A stretch of 64,000 nucleotides of DNA, from contig NZ_SSGF01000015.1 of assembly GCF_008015755.1 (NCBI RefSeq), positions 1 to 64,000 on the forward strand, written 5' to 3'. Each line of letters begins with the position of its first letter. The stretch's first letter is position 1. A program made the translations under genes and the position numbers. The stretch is from Methylophilus sp. Lineage in GTDB: Bacteria; Pseudomonadota; Gammaproteobacteria; Burkholderiales; Methylophilaceae. The notes beneath the pieces were generated by a model. The model had not been told where the DNA came from. It saw nothing but the letters and a program-made list of their open reading frames with translations, and did not search any database. Shown piece by piece: positions 37,321 to 47,095 of this stretch.

Positions 37321-37836
37321 ATGCAAGACACGATTATTTTGGCTGGCGGCTGCTTTTGGGGAATGCAAGATCTGTTTAGGCGCCTGCCTGGCGTCATCCA
37401 TACGCGCGTGGGCTATACCGGCGGCGAGATTGCGCACGCCACTTATCGCAATCATGGCAACCATGCAGAAGCGATAGAAGTCGAATTTGATGCGTCACAG
37501 ATCAGCCTGCGGCAATTGCTGGTGTTCTTTTTCCAGATTCATGACCCAACGACCTTAAACCGTCAGGGCAACGATCTGGGGCCGTCTTACCGTTCTGCGA
37601 TTTACTATGCGAACGCCGCACAACAAGCCGAGGCAGAGCAACTGATTGCCGAGATGAATGCAACCCGCATCTGGCCAGGCAAAGTAGTCACAGAAGTCAC
37701 CGCTGCGAGTGAGTTCTGGCTGGCCGAGCCCGAGCATCAGGATTATTTAGTGAAATATCCACACGGTTACACCTGCCATGGCTTGCGGCCAGATTGGATA
37801 TTGCCGCAAGACCGCAGCGCGGCTGTCTGGCTATAG
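37321..37836 (+). CDS. msrA: Peptide-methionine (S)-S-oxide reductase MsrA
   Basis: MsrA repairs methionine sulfoxide in proteins. The 171-residue product contains the catalytic GCFWG motif (Cys at about 11), [15 protein letters not shown] and the [27 protein letters not shown] stretch. The ATG at 37321 places GCFWG at the usual distance from the N-terminus; an in-frame ATG at 37288 is embedded in a hairpin. It is convergent with rppH, with one base between the stops. Confidence 0.95.
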   Translation: MQDTIILAGGCFWGMQDLFRRLPGVIHTRVGYTGGEIAHATYRNHGNHAEAIEVEFDASQISLRQLLVFFFQIHDPTTLNRQGNDLGPSYRSAIYYANAAQQAEAEQLIAEMNATRIWPGKVVTEVTAASEFWLAEPEHQDYLVKYPHGYTCHGLRPDWILPQDRSAAVWL

Positions 37837-37837
37837 A

Positions 37838-38371
37838 TTACTCAGGTGTGACAATCGGCGGCACAGGCTTACGTGGCTTGCCCCCGCTGCGCCTGCCAGA
37901 ATGGTGCAAAAATGTCGCCAGCTCGTTGAGGGCGAGTTGATAGACTTCGCGCTTGAATTCAATCACATCTTCTAATGGCACCCAGTATTCACTCCAGCGC
38001 CAGGCATCAAACTCGGGATGCTCAGTCGCACGCAGCGAGACATCAGAGTCGCGGCCGGTGAGGCGCAATAAAAACCAAATTTGCTTTTGACCTTTATAGC
38101 TGCCGCGCCACTCGCGCTTGATCCAGCTGGTCGGCACCTCGTAGCGCAACCAGTCACGCGTACGGCCCAAAATCTGGACGTGCTCAGGCTTGAGGCCTAC
38201 CTCTTCCATCAGCTCACGATACATGGCTTGTTCCGGCGTTTCACCATATTTGATGCCGCCTTGCGGAAACTGCCACGCATGCTCTCTGATACGCTTGCCC
38301 CAAAACACCTGATTGTGCGCATTGCATAACACAATCCCGACGTTTGGACGGTATCCATCACGATCTAACAT
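37838..38371 (-). CDS. rppH: RNA pyrophosphohydrolase RppH
   Basis: RppH removes pyrophosphate from the 5' end of mRNA and so starts decay by RNase E. The 177-residue product has a full Nudix box ([23 protein letters not shown], about 38-60) and the family N-terminus [31 protein letters not shown] near the C-terminus is also typical. A short basic tail ([11 protein letters not shown]) may bind RNA. Confidence 0.95.
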   Translation of the reverse strand: MLDRDGYRPNVGIVLCNAHNQVFWGKRIREHAWQFPQGGIKYGETPEQAMYRELMEEVGLKPEHVQILGRTRDWLRYEVPTSWIKREWRGSYKGQKQIWFLLRLTGRDSDVSLRATEHPEFDAWRWSEYWVPLEDVIEFKREVYQLALNELATFLHHSGRRSGGKPRKPVPPIVTPE

Positions 38372-38472
38372 AAAAAACTGCCTTCAATATTTGCTGCAAT
38401 TTTTTCACACTTTGCCCTTTAATGAAAGGACAACCATCATCCGGCTGCCATAAAAGTATGTGTGTTTTGCGC

Positions 38473-38505
38473 AAAAAAAAAGCTCACTATGCGTGAGCTT
38501 TTTTT
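38473..38505. terminator. Bidirectional-looking terminator after the second PEP-CTERM gene
   Basis: AGCTCAC, TATGC and GTGAGCT form a stem flanked by A- and T-runs of at least 7 bases. It lies about 20 bases after the PEP-CTERM stop (minus strand). Confidence 0.85.
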
Positions 38506-38522
38506 AATTGTCACCTGAAGTA

Positions 38523-39245
38523 TCAGGATTTCATGCGACGAGTAGCCAAGCCACCCATCAATAACAAGCCTGCAAACATCATGGCAGTTGTATCTGCTTC
38601 TGGCACAGGAATCACTGTCATGCTAACAAATGTGTAGTCAGACTGATTGTCACATTTATGGCATGTAGAGTTAGGGTAGCCTTTAACCGCGGTAAATACG
38701 ATGCTGTCTACTGAGCGGAAGCCAAATGGATTATTCAACTGCCATGCACCTGTACCACCATCGACTGCACCACTGCCGATAGACACTGCTGAACCTTCAC
38801 CAGTCCAAGCAGCAGAGTGTACGCCAGTCGCTGTCAGGTAATAAACGCCTGTACCGCCATCCGCAAAACTCACCAGCATTTTAGCGACTTCTTTCACGTC
38901 GTTATATTCCGGGCCATCAAACAGCAATGCCAGATTGATCGAAGACACGATCACTTCTTTGGAGAAGGTGCCAGTCAATGTTTCACCAATATCAATTTCG
39001 CCATCAGTTCTACCACCGGCGATACCCACACCAGTGATCCCTGCCTGGCTTTTTTGTTTGAATGCACTACTACCAACAAAAGTAGCAGTGGTACCATCTG
39101 CAAATGTTGTGCCATAGCTGGTTTGACCGTTGACAAAATTACTACCAACAACCGTGCCTGTGGTCAGCGCGAAAGCCGATTGTGCTGTGACCAGCATAGA
39201 CAACGACAGCAGCAACTTAAGGCCAGTATCCAATACTTTTTTCAT
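38523..39245 (-). CDS. PEP-CTERM sorting domain protein
   Basis: The 240-residue exported protein has a signal peptide (about 1-26, ending AFA), a Gly/Ser/Thr-rich beta-type middle and a C-terminal sorting signal: VPEADTTAMMFAGLLLMGGLATRRMKS. A Cys pair in STCHKCDNQ (about 195-203) may form a disulfide or bind a metal. The family is surface-exposed and processed by exosortase. It is unrelated by eye to the first PEP-CTERM protein (516-1163). The function is unknown. Confidence 0.8.
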   Translation of the reverse strand: MKKVLDTGLKLLLSLSMLVTAQSAFALTTGTVVGSNFVNGQTSYGTTFADGTTATFVGSSAFKQKSQAGITGVGIAGGRTDGEIDIGETLTGTFSKEVIVSSINLALLFDGPEYNDVKEVAKMLVSFADGGTGVYYLTATGVHSAAWTGEGSAVSIGSGAVDGGTGAWQLNNPFGFRSVDSIVFTAVKGYPNSTCHKCDNQSDYTFVSMTVIPVPEADTTAMMFAGLLLMGGLATRRMKS

Positions 39246-39467
39246 TGTGGTTCCCTTGATTTAGTTTAAAAGTGTAAAGCAAATTAATTTTTCAGCCTTA
39301 TTTTATGTCAAGGTAGTGAATGTATAAAATAGTCCGTTAGGGTCGGAGGCGAAAATCTTGTTTCTTTTCATACCTTTGCAAATAAATTGCCAAATCCCCA
39401 CAACACATTTATGGTTATATAATCAATCACGCTGTCAACCCGACGCGCTCACAACCGTTTGACACAT

Positions 39468-40457
39468 ATGCTCCTGTTTTTCATGCTCATCACCCAGCCA
39501 TTCAAACCACTACAAGCACGGCTAAGCGGATTGCTATTATTGGCGTGCAGCCTGCACGCTGTTGCAGGCAACCTGGCCTATATCACCAACCAAGGCAGCG
39601 ACACGGTCTCGGTGCTGGATACGCAAACACTCCAGATCATACAGACCATCGCCGTTGGCAAAGCGCCGGTGGGCGTGGCCATCGCCGCCAAACAGCAGCG
39701 CGTGTATATAAGCAATGCCAATAGCCAAAGCGTGTCGGTCATCAACAGTAACACCCAGCAAAAAATAGAAGACATCCCGGTGCATGTGCAAGCCGTGGGG
39801 ATCGCCCTGAGTCGAGACGAAAACACCTTATATGTCGCTGATTGGGGTGGCGAGCAAGTGGTTGCTATCGACACGGCACACCCTGACAGGCAAAAAACCT
39901 TCAAGGCTGGCAAAACGCCCTCAGGCCTACTCGTGAGTGCAGACAACAAAAAACTATTTATTGCCAACCGCGACAGCAACGATGTGACCGTGGTGGATAC
40001 CAAAACACTGAAAACCTTGGCACAAATCCCGGTCGGGCTGCATCCGTTTGCACTTTCGCTAAGCCCTGATGGCCACACACTGTTTGTGGTCAACGTCGTC
40101 AGCAACACCCTCACCTTGCTAAACGTCGACACTTACCAATCGAGCACTCTCAAAACTGGACAACACCCTTATGGCGTGGCCATTAGCCCGGATAGTCGCT
40201 GGGCGTATGTCAGCAACAACCACGCAGAAAACGTTTCGCTGATTGACCTAAGCAATGGCAAAACCGTCAAAACGATCGCCGTCGGCGAATTTCCAGAAGG
40301 CATTGAGTATGACAAAACGACCAATCAAATTATCGTTGCCAACTGGGGCTCAGACACCGTGTCAGTAATTGACGCACGCACCAACCAGGTCACACACACC
40401 ATCGCCAGCCCCAAACTGTGCCGATCATTTGGGCAATTTATACTTCAGGCCAAATAA
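39468..40457 (+). CDS. YVTN-type beta-propeller protein, exported
   Basis: The 329-residue product has a hydrophobic N-terminal signal (about 1-33) and then about seven repeats of a 40-residue beta-propeller blade with the pattern AYITNQGSDTVSVLDTQT, YISNANSQSVSVINS, LYVADWGGEQVVAID and so on. A C-terminal Cys (LCRSFGQF) follows. Such YVTN propellers occur in the periplasm beside PQQ-dependent dehydrogenases and in c-type systems; the next gene is MxaD-like, which fits that context. The first ATG (39468) is chosen over a TTG at 39459; no ribosome binding site is evident. A TATAAT stands at 39418-39423. Confidence 0.8.
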   Translation: MLLFFMLITQPFKPLQARLSGLLLLACSLHAVAGNLAYITNQGSDTVSVLDTQTLQIIQTIAVGKAPVGVAIAAKQQRVYISNANSQSVSVINSNTQQKIEDIPVHVQAVGIALSRDENTLYVADWGGEQVVAIDTAHPDRQKTFKAGKTPSGLLVSADNKKLFIANRDSNDVTVVDTKTLKTLAQIPVGLHPFALSLSPDGHTLFVVNVVSNTLTLLNVDTYQSSTLKTGQHPYGVAISPDSRWAYVSNNHAENVSLIDLSNGKTVKTIAVGEFPEGIEYDKTTNQIIVANWGSDTVSVIDARTNQVTHTIASPKLCRSFGQFILQAK

Positions 40458-40615
40458 AATATGTTTTTTTCACGGGATGACCAACGAATTAGTCGCAAAG
40501 AAGCTTTTTTTTAGGTAAAGTCACGGGTTGTTTTTAAAACTCAAAGACAGCCTGCTTTCATCAAGCGCCGCTTTACCTTTAGTTTTGAAAGTCTGTAAAT
40601 ATCAGGAGAAATGTA

Positions 40616-41161
40616 ATGAAAAAAATTCTTGGCATTATTGCTGTTTCTTTATTGCCGTTGATTCCTCTGACTGCTGGCGCACACGGTGCAGCTGCGTTGC
40701 GTTTTGAAAAAACCGTGACCATCAAGGCAGCCCCGGCAAAAGTATGGGCCTTGCTCAAAGACTTTGGCAATGTGCAAGCATGGCACGCAGGGGTGGAATC
40801 GACCACGGTTGAGCAGAAAAAAGACGAAAACGGCGATGACGCAACTTATCGTACCGTTAAACTGAAAAACGGCGGCGTGATGTACGAAAAACTACGCTCA
40901 GCTGACGATGCAGGCATGCGTTTGAAATATGAATACGTGCTTGAGAAGAGCACCTTGCAAGTCGCCAACTTCTACCCAAGCATCACCGTGACTGGTAGCG
41001 GCAACGAAGCAGTGGTCACCGTTAAAGGTAGCTATACCCGCGCTGACTCTTCAAACATCCCTAAACCTGAACAAAATGACGACGCTGCCACTAAAGCAGT
41101 CAACGACTATTTTGACGCTGGTCTGGAAAGCCTGAAAAAGGTCGCCGAATCGGGAAAGTAA
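40616..41161 (+). CDS. MxaD-like SRPBCC periplasmic protein
   Basis: The 181-residue product has a signal peptide (about 1-21, ending AGA) and an SRPBCC fold: EKTVTIKAAPAKVWALLKDFGNVQAWHAGVES, like MxaD, which supports electron transfer from methanol dehydrogenase to its cytochrome. The ribosome binding site CAGGAG precedes the ATG. It follows a beta-propeller gene by 158 bases. No mxaF, xoxF or cytochrome gene is in the window, so the role in methanol oxidation is inferred. Confidence 0.8.
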   Translation: MKKILGIIAVSLLPLIPLTAGAHGAAALRFEKTVTIKAAPAKVWALLKDFGNVQAWHAGVESTTVEQKKDENGDDATYRTVKLKNGGVMYEKLRSADDAGMRLKYEYVLEKSTLQVANFYPSITVTGSGNEAVVTVKGSYTRADSSNIPKPEQNDDAATKAVNDYFDAGLESLKKVAESGK

Positions 41162-41326
41162 TTAGCCAGGGTTCTGGAAAGCGCACGCAAGGCAACAGTA
41201 AACCCTGGTGGAAGTTCTGGTAAGTCTTACGTTGTAAACAACAGTTTTTTGCAAATGCAGTGTTTGGTCAAAAGCGAAACACTGACACCAAATAAAGGGA
41301 TTGTGTACCACACAATCCCTTTTTTG
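41162..41326 (+). ncRNA. Possible structured RNA or 3'-UTR after the mxaD-like gene
   Basis: The first 165 bases after the mxaD-like gene hold several perfect inverted repeats: CCAGGGTT / AACCCTGG (41166-41173 with 41201-41208), CAGTGTTT / AAACACTG (41258-41265 with 41277-41284) and a terminator hairpin at 41294-41326. No open frame with a ribosome binding site fits. This could be a 3'-UTR-derived small RNA or only a long structured 3' end. The rest of the 456-base gap, 41327-41617, is AT-rich and contains the pilin promoter. Confidence 0.3.
41294..41326 (+). terminator. Terminator at the end of the mxaD-like transcript
   Basis: AAAGGGATTGTGT, ACC and ACACAATCCCTTTTTT form a 13-bp stem ending in a T-run. 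Confidence 0.9.
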
Positions 41327-41518
41327 CATTCTGCACCGCCAACCATCGCCTGACCAAAAACATCACCTGCATTGCCAAAATTTGACGAATGCTGTCATTT
41401 TACGTCATGCCCAGCTTTGCCGACCCAGCCAAAAAATCTTGAATTCAAATCGAAGAAATAAAGCATAAAAACATTTTAATTCATATTTTTCAATAAGTTA
41501 TTGACATCAATACACAGC

Positions 41519-41534
41519 TGGCACAGCTGTTGCT
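41519..41534 (+). promoter_or_regulatory. Sigma-54 (RpoN) promoter of the pilin genes
   Basis: TGGCAC, five bases, then TTGCT (41519-41534) matches the -24/-12 consensus, with GG and GC exactly 12 bases apart. It lies about 95 bases before the first pilin start. Type IV pilin genes are classically RpoN/PilR-dependent. Confidence 0.8.
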
Positions 41535-41617
41535 TTAGGGTTTAGCGAACACTGTTGGAAAAGCAGTGAATGAAACAGAAGATGTTCACTTTAAACTTGA
41601 CTCAAAAGGAAAACATG

Positions 41618-41944
41618 ATGAAAAAACACGTACAACAAGGTTTTACCCTGATTGAATTGATGATCGTTGTTGCCATTATCGGTATTTTGGCTTCTGTAGC
41701 GATTCCAGCTTATCAAGATTACACCAGAGATGCAGCAGATAATGCATGTGCAGTTCAAACCAAGGGCTTCACAAATAATTATGTTCTCGCACAGCAAACT
41801 GGTAGAACATTGCCGACCAGTACCGCTGGCGCTTGTGCTGCCGCAGCAACGATTTCTGGCACAGATATTTCAGCTACTGCGAAAACACCTGGCAGCAAAA
41901 CCACTACTTGCGTTCTAGCAACTGGCGTTTGCACATCTGCGTAA
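41618..41944 (+). CDS. Type IV pilin-like protein, copy 1
   Basis: The 108-residue prepilin has a short basic leader (MKKHVQQG) cut by prepilin peptidase before [28 protein letters not shown], with Glu5 of the mature form present. The globular part is short (about 80 residues) with Cys in NAC, GAC, TTC and GVC, the last pair probably forming the C-terminal disulfide loop. The ATG at 41618 has AAAGGA 7 bases upstream; the ATG immediately before it (41615) is possible. It is shorter than PilA of Neisseria or Pseudomonas (about 150), so a minor or specialised pilin cannot be excluded. Confidence 0.9.
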   Translation: MKKHVQQGFTLIELMIVVAIIGILASVAIPAYQDYTRDAADNACAVQTKGFTNNYVLAQQTGRTLPTSTAGACAAAATISGTDISATAKTPGSKTTTCVLATGVCTSA

Positions 41945-41956
41945 TTAACCAATCTA

Positions 41957-41986
41957 CCTTAAATGCCTTTTACAGGGCATTTAAGG
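41957..41986 (+). promoter_or_regulatory. 11-bp hairpin covering the ribosome binding site of pilin copy 2
   Basis: CCTTAAATGCC (41957-41967) and GGCATTTAAGG (41976-41986) pair perfectly. The second arm contains the AAGG of the Shine-Dalgarno AAGGAG (41983-41988). No T-run follows, so translational masking or RNA processing is more likely than termination. Confidence 0.7.
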
Positions 41987-41999
41987 AGATTTGAATATT

Positions 42000-42332
42000 A
42001 TGAGGAAACAACAATTGAAGAATATTCATCGAGGCTTTACCCTCATTGAATTAATGATTGTGGTTGCAATCATAGGCGTGCTCGCTTCAATTGCTATTCC
42101 GGCATACCAAGATTACACAAAAGATACTGCAGACAACTCATGCGCAATTCAGACTAAGGAGTTTACAAACAATTATATCCTGGCCGACAAAACCGGCAGG
42201 TTGCTTCCAATAAGTACAAGTGGGGCCTGCAACGCAGCTGCAACAATCACCGCGACCACCATCTCGGCAACAGCCAAATTACCGGGAACGAAAACTACAA
42301 CTTGCATCTTGGCAACTGCGGTCTGTTCTTGA
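42000..42332 (+). CDS. Type IV pilin-like protein, copy 2
   Basis: The 110-residue prepilin has a longer leader ([12 protein letters not shown]) and [28 protein letters not shown]. It is a close paralogue of copy 1 throughout, with the same four Cys and the same C-terminal TTTC-x6-C loop ([12 protein letters not shown]). The ATG at 42000 is chosen; a TTG at 41991 lies too close to the AAGGAG site. Expression may depend on read-through from the sigma-54 promoter of copy 1 and on the hairpin that covers its ribosome binding site. Confidence 0.88.
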   Translation: MRKQQLKNIHRGFTLIELMIVVAIIGVLASIAIPAYQDYTKDTADNSCAIQTKEFTNNYILADKTGRLLPISTSGACNAAATITATTISATAKLPGTKTTTCILATAVCS

Positions 42333-42421
42333 TTAATACCGTTTACATTTTAAATTTTCTTTTCTCTTTCAGTGACCCTATCTTAGACATTACAATTTCG
42401 CTCCCAGATTAGGAGTGAAAA

Positions 42422-43087
42422 ATGTTGGCGTCTAATATTGAAAAAATTGAGATTAATGCTTTAAGTCAGAACGATGCCTGCATCATTTGGCTACACGGCC
42501 TAGGCGCCGACGGTCACGACTTTGAGCCCGTGGTTCAAATGCTCAATCTGCCACATATCAAATTTATCCTGCCGCATGCGCCTTATCGCCCGGTGACATT
42601 GAACAACGGTTACGAGATGCGTGCCTGGTATGACATTTTTGGGCTGCAATCAGATAGCCAGCAAGACGAGGCTGGCATCAACGGCATGCAAGCGACCATT
42701 AATGCCATGATTGAAGCAGAAATAGCTAACGGCATTCCTTCGCAACGTATTTTGCTGGCGGGCTTTTCACAAGGCGGCGCGATGGCATTACATACCGCAA
42801 CGCGATTTGGTCAACCGCTAGCGGGCGTATTAGCGCTATCCACTTACCTACCCTTGAAGCAGCAATTGCTACAGGCACAACACCCAGCCAACCTGCACTG
42901 TCCGATCTGGATGGCGCATGGGCGACACGATAGCGTAATTACGCTGCCGACTGCACAATCCTCCAGGCAATCACTAGAAGCGGCAGGTTACGCGGTGGAA
43001 TGGCATGAGTACGACATGGCACATAGTGTGTGTGAAGCCGAAATTGACGATATTCGTCAATTTTTACTGCGGGTTTTACCTGCCTGA
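42422..43087 (+). CDS. Alpha/beta-hydrolase, carboxylesterase/phospholipase family
   Basis: The 221-residue product is a serine hydrolase of the small carboxylesterase (YpfH/EstB-like) type. LHGLGADGHDFEP gives the oxyanion region, GFSQGGA the nucleophile Ser (about 116), HGRHDSV the Asp and DMAHSV the His. No signal peptide is seen, so it is cytoplasmic. The substrate is not predictable. Confidence 0.9.
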   Translation: MLASNIEKIEINALSQNDACIIWLHGLGADGHDFEPVVQMLNLPHIKFILPHAPYRPVTLNNGYEMRAWYDIFGLQSDSQQDEAGINGMQATINAMIEAEIANGIPSQRILLAGFSQGGAMALHTATRFGQPLAGVLALSTYLPLKQQLLQAQHPANLHCPIWMAHGRHDSVITLPTAQSSRQSLEAAGYAVEWHEYDMAHSVCEAEIDDIRQFLLRVLPA

Positions 43088-43136
43088 GCCTGATGGACTG
43101 AGTTGAGAATAATCCCGCAAGCCGGGGGAGTTTTGT

Positions 43137-43142
43137 TAAAAT
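43137..43142 (+). promoter_or_regulatory. Extended -10 element of the xseB-ispA-dxs operon
   Basis: TGT-TAAAAT (extended -10 form, 43134-43142) stands about 28 bases before xseB. The -35 region is weak. Confidence 0.35.
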
Positions 43143-43169
43143 AGCTGGCGTTTTAACAGGCCTATTTTC

Positions 43170-43415
43170 ATGAGTGCTTCCAAAAAGTCACCGACCACGG
43201 TGAATGATCAACAAAGTTTTGCCGAACGGTTGGCAGCGTTGGAGTCCATTGTCAAAAATATGGAGTCAGGTGAACTGCCGCTGGAGGCCGCATTAACGGC
43301 TTACACCGAAGGCATGCAATTACTGCAAGCGTGCCAGACATCGCTACAGCAAGCCGAGCAGACCGTGATGATATTGAACCAGCAGCAACAGCTGATCCCT
43401 TTTGAGGCCAATTAA
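43170..43415 (+). CDS. xseB: Exodeoxyribonuclease VII small subunit
   Basis: XseB is the small subunit of exonuclease VII. The 81-residue product has the family pattern SFAERLAALESIVKNMESGELPLEAALTAYTEGMQLLQACQTSLQQAEQTV, a helical hairpin that binds XseA. It is the first gene of the run with ispA and dxs, a common betaproteobacterial linkage. Confidence 0.95.
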   Translation: MSASKKSPTTVNDQQSFAERLAALESIVKNMESGELPLEAALTAYTEGMQLLQACQTSLQQAEQTVMILNQQQQLIPFEAN

Positions 43416-43441
43416 CGCGCCTGCCCCTTCTGCTTTTATTC

Positions 43442-44332
43442 ATGACCAACCCTGCATTTGTTTTTGACCATTGGGCCAGCGCACATCAGCAACGCGTTGA
43501 GGCGGTGCTTGCACGCACGCTGCCCGATGCGCACGTGCTGCCAGCGCGCTTGCATGAGGCCATGCGCTACGCGGTGCTCGGGGGCGGCAAGCGTGTACGT
43601 GCGCTGTTAAGTTATGCCGCAGCAGAGCTGGCGGGCGCAACCCCAAATGCGGCAGATGCAGCCGCTGCCGCCGTGGAGTTGATTCACGCATTTTCGCTGG
43701 TACACGATGATATGCCATGCATGGATGATGATGACTTGCGCCGCGGCAAACTGAGTTGCCACAAGCAATATGATGATGCGACCGCTTTGCTGGTGGGCGA
43801 TGCCTTGCAAAGCCAGGCCTTTGAATACCTGGCGAGCACGAATGCTGCGCAAGCGTTAAAACAAGTGCAGGTATTGGCAAAAGCCACTGGCTCGCGCGGC
43901 ATGTGTGGCGGCCAGAGCATAGACTTACAAAGCACCGGCAAATTGTTGTCGCGCGAGGCACTGGAAACCATGCACCAATACAAAACCGGCGCGCTGATTG
44001 AAGCAGCCGCGCTGTTAGGCGCTTATGCGGCAGAAAATACGGCGCAACCTCTGATCGACACCTTGACCCACTATAGTCAATACATGGGGCTGGCATTTCA
44101 GGTGGTTGACGATATTCTGGATGCCACCGCAGACACACAAACGCTGGGCAAAACGGCGGGCAAAGATGCATTGCAGGAGAAATCCACTTATGTCAGCTTG
44201 CTGGGGTTGGAAGATGCCAAAACACTGGTCAACAACTTGTATGCGCAAACCTTAGAGCGACTGGCTGGCTTTGGACCACAAGCGGATCCACTGCGTGGCA
44301 TTGCCAAATTTATTTGTGAGCGCCCATTTTAA
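43442..44332 (+). CDS. ispA: Farnesyl diphosphate synthase
   Basis: It adds two isopentenyl units to dimethylallyl diphosphate to make farnesyl diphosphate. The 296-residue product has both Asp-rich motifs: [17 protein letters not shown] (first) and FQVVDDILD (second), plus [10 protein letters not shown] and [10 protein letters not shown]. It lies between xseB and dxs; 2 bases separate it from dxs. Quinone side chains and other isoprenoids draw on its product. Confidence 0.96.
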   Translation: MTNPAFVFDHWASAHQQRVEAVLARTLPDAHVLPARLHEAMRYAVLGGGKRVRALLSYAAAELAGATPNAADAAAAAVELIHAFSLVHDDMPCMDDDDLRRGKLSCHKQYDDATALLVGDALQSQAFEYLASTNAAQALKQVQVLAKATGSRGMCGGQSIDLQSTGKLLSREALETMHQYKTGALIEAAALLGAYAAENTAQPLIDTLTHYSQYMGLAFQVVDDILDATADTQTLGKTAGKDALQEKSTYVSLLGLEDAKTLVNNLYAQTLERLAGFGPQADPLRGIAKFICERPF

Positions 44333-44334
44333 TC

Positions 44335-46179
44335 ATGACATCGCTGCTCTCCCGCATTGATTCCCCGACCGACCTGCGCACGCTGGAGCGCTCGCAGCTC
44401 AAAGTGCTTGCGGCAGAATTACGTACATTTCTGATTCAAAGCGTATCGCAAACCGGCGGGCACTTGGCCTCTAATCTGGGCGTCGTTGAACTCACCATCG
44501 CACTGCACTACATCTACAACACGCCGGACGACCGCCTGGTGTGGGATGTTGGCCACCAAACCTACCCGCACAAAATTTTAACTGGCCGCCGCGAAGCCAT
44601 GGCTAATTTACGCAAAGCTGGGGGCATTGCGGGCTTTCCCAAGCGCGATGAGAGTGAGTACGATACCTTTGGCACCGGCCATTCCAGCACCTCGATTTCG
44701 GCCGCATTAGGCATGGCCGTGGCGGCAAAAGCGCAAGGCTCCAACCGCCGCAGCGTCGCAATTATCGGCGATGGCGCCATGACTGCAGGCATGGCATTTG
44801 AAGCCTTGAATAACGCCGGCGACATGGACACCAACATCTTGGTGATCCTCAACGATAACGACATGAGCATCTCTAACAATGTGGGGGCGCTCAACAATTA
44901 CCTTGCCCGTTTAATGTCCGGCAAGCTGTATGACAGCGTACGTCGTAGTGGAAAAAAAGTGCTAGATATCATGCCGCCGGTCAAAGAATTCGCGCGCCGC
45001 GCCGAAGAACATGCCAAAGGCATGGTGACGCCGGGCACTCTGTTTGAGGAATTCGGTTTTAATTACATCGGCCCGATTGATGGCCATGATATCGACACGC
45101 TGATGGATACGCTGGGCAATATCCGCCAGTTGCAAGGCCCGCAGTTTTTGCATGTGGTGACACAAAAAGGCAAAGGCTACAGCCCTGCCGAAGACAACCC
45201 GAACAAATACCACGGCGTCAGCAAATTTGACCCACAAAACGGCCATAGCTTGAGCCACAACGAGCGCCCGACTTACACGCAGATTTTTGGCGACTGGCTG
45301 GTCGATATGGCCGCCGCGGACGACAAACTGGTTGGCATCACGCCTGCCATGTGTGATGGCTCTGGCCTTAACCTGTTTGCCGAGGCCTATCCGCAACGCT
45401 ATTTTGACGTCGGCATTGCCGAGCAGCATGCGCTCACCTTTGCCGCAGGCATGGCCTGCGATGGCCTGAAGCCGGTGGTGGCGATTTACTCCACCTTTTT
45501 GCAGCGCGCTTATGACCAGTTGGTTCATGATATTGCCTTGCAAGACCTGGATGTCTTGCTGGCGATAGACCGCGCGGGCCTGGTTGGTGCCGACGGCCCA
45601 ACGCATGCGGGCAGCTTTGATTTAAGCTTTTTGCGTTGCATCCCGAACATTGTCATCATGGCACCTAGCGATGAAAACGAATGTCGTCAGATGCTAACTA
45701 CTGGCTACCATTTCCCCGGCACAGCTGCCGTACGTTACCCACGCGGTAGCGGCATTGGCGCCAGCATTTCACCAACATTAGAATCACTACCTATTGGCAA
45801 AGCCCAGTTGGTGCGTCAAGGCAAGAAAATCGCCATTCTGGCCTTTGGCAGTATGTTGCAACCAGCGCTGCAAGCCGCAGACACCTGTGATGCTACCGTG
45901 ATTAATATGCGTTTTATCAAGCCGCTGGATGAAGCCATGGTGCTGGAGATGGCCCGTACGCACGACTATCTGCTCACCGTAGAAGAAAACGCCATCATGG
46001 GCGGTGCCGGTGCGGCCGTGATGGAATGCCTGCAAGCGCATGGCCTGGTGAAGCCTATCCGTTGCCTGGGCTTGCCTGATCAGTTTATTGAGCATGGCAA
46101 CCACGAAACTATGCTGGCTGCGTGTGGTCTAGATAAAGACGGAATTAACGCTGCTATTGAGAAATTAATTTCCGAGTAG
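44335..46179 (+). CDS. dxs: 1-deoxy-D-xylulose-5-phosphate synthase
   Basis: Dxs uses thiamine diphosphate to join pyruvate and glyceraldehyde-3-phosphate, the first step of the MEP isoprenoid pathway. The 614-residue product has [30 protein letters not shown], the thiamine-binding [18 protein letters not shown] (then [12 protein letters not shown]), and the transketolase-type [13 protein letters not shown]. Length is typical. It follows ispA in the same operon. Confidence 0.97.
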   Translation: MTSLLSRIDSPTDLRTLERSQLKVLAAELRTFLIQSVSQTGGHLASNLGVVELTIALHYIYNTPDDRLVWDVGHQTYPHKILTGRREAMANLRKAGGIAGFPKRDESEYDTFGTGHSSTSISAALGMAVAAKAQGSNRRSVAIIGDGAMTAGMAFEALNNAGDMDTNILVILNDNDMSISNNVGALNNYLARLMSGKLYDSVRRSGKKVLDIMPPVKEFARRAEEHAKGMVTPGTLFEEFGFNYIGPIDGHDIDTLMDTLGNIRQLQGPQFLHVVTQKGKGYSPAEDNPNKYHGVSKFDPQNGHSLSHNERPTYTQIFGDWLVDMAAADDKLVGITPAMCDGSGLNLFAEAYPQRYFDVGIAEQHALTFAAGMACDGLKPVVAIYSTFLQRAYDQLVHDIALQDLDVLLAIDRAGLVGADGPTHAGSFDLSFLRCIPNIVIMAPSDENECRQMLTTGYHFPGTAAVRYPRGSGIGASISPTLESLPIGKAQLVRQGKKIAILAFGSMLQPALQAADTCDATVINMRFIKPLDEAMVLEMARTHDYLLTVEENAIMGGAGAAVMECLQAHGLVKPIRCLGLPDQFIEHGNHETMLAACGLDKDGINAAIEKLISE

Positions 46180-46228
46180 TAAACTCAACTATTAATTAAC
46201 AGGCGGGAAAGCCCGCGATGGAACCCTG

Positions 46229-47035
46229 ATGAATCAACCTGTGATCCCAACAACGATTGAAGATGTGCAGAATACGCCGGACGTGCGTAGACTGGACATC
46301 AACAAAGTCGGTATCAAATCTATTCGCCACCCGGTGATTGTCAAAGACAAAACGGGCGGTGAGCAACATACGGTTGCCATGTTTGATATGTATGTGCATT
46401 TGCCGCACAACTTTAAAGGCACGCACATGTCTCGTTTTGTCGAGATTTTAAACATGAACGAGCACGCCATTTCTATCGACTCCTTCGAAACCATTCTGCG
46501 TCAGATGGTAGAACGCCTTGAAGCAGAATCCGGCTACGTCGAAATGCGTTTTCCGTACTTTATCAACAAGGCAGCGCCAGTTTCAGGCGTGAAAAGCCTG
46601 CTGGATTATGAAGTCACCTTTATTGGTGAAATCAAAAACGGCCAGTTTGAAATCACCGTCCAAGTGATGGTGCCAGTGACCAGCCTGTGCCCATGCAGCA
46701 AAAAGATTTCAGACTACGGCGCGCACAACCAGCGCTCACATGTGACTGTGACAGCCCTGCTCAATGAGTTTATGTGGCTGGAAGACCTGATTACGCTGAT
46801 TGAAGATCAGGCCTCTTGCCAGTTGTATGGCTTACTCAAACGCCCGGACGAAAAATTTGTGACCGAGCGCGCGTATGATAATCCAAAATTTGTCGAAGAC
46901 ATGGTGCGCGACGTGGCGGCGCAACTTAACGATGAAAAACGTATTGTGAAATATGTGGTTGAGTCAGAAAACTTTGAGTCTATCCATAACCACAGCGCTT
47001 ATGCATTGATTGAACGCGATAAACGCGTCAATTAA
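46229..47035 (+). CDS. folE2: GTP cyclohydrolase FolE2 (type IB)
   Basis: FolE2 opens GTP to dihydroneopterin triphosphate, the first step of folate synthesis, using metals other than zinc. The 268-residue product has the type IB signature [20 protein letters not shown] (catalytic Cys about 150) and the conserved [12 protein letters not shown] and [12 protein letters not shown] small hairpin (GCGGG / CCCGC, 46203-46216) lies in the 49-base leader after dxs. FolE2 often serves under zinc limitation; here it may be the only copy, which the window cannot show. Confidence 0.95.
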   Translation: MNQPVIPTTIEDVQNTPDVRRLDINKVGIKSIRHPVIVKDKTGGEQHTVAMFDMYVHLPHNFKGTHMSRFVEILNMNEHAISIDSFETILRQMVERLEAESGYVEMRFPYFINKAAPVSGVKSLLDYEVTFIGEIKNGQFEITVQVMVPVTSLCPCSKKISDYGAHNQRSHVTVTALLNEFMWLEDLITLIEDQASCQLYGLLKRPDEKFVTERAYDNPKFVEDMVRDVAAQLNDEKRIVKYVVESENFESIHNHSAYALIERDKRVN

Positions 47036-47054
47036 TTCAGCGATGTAATGCCAT

Positions 47055-47084
47055 AAAAAATAGCCCGCATGCGGGCTATTTTTT
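47055..47084. terminator. Bidirectional terminator between folE2 and the MFS gene
   Basis: AAAAAATAGCCCGC / GCGGGCTATTTTTT is palindromic, with runs of A and T on the two sides. Confidence 0.9.
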
Positions 47085-47095
47085 ATGGGTCAATC

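Noticed and set aside
43440-44171. 243-codon frame on the minus strand
   Set aside because: Antisense shadow of ispA.
46203-46216. Riboswitch before folE2
   Set aside because: Only a 5-bp hairpin fits in the 49-base leader; no known riboswitch pattern is recognisable.
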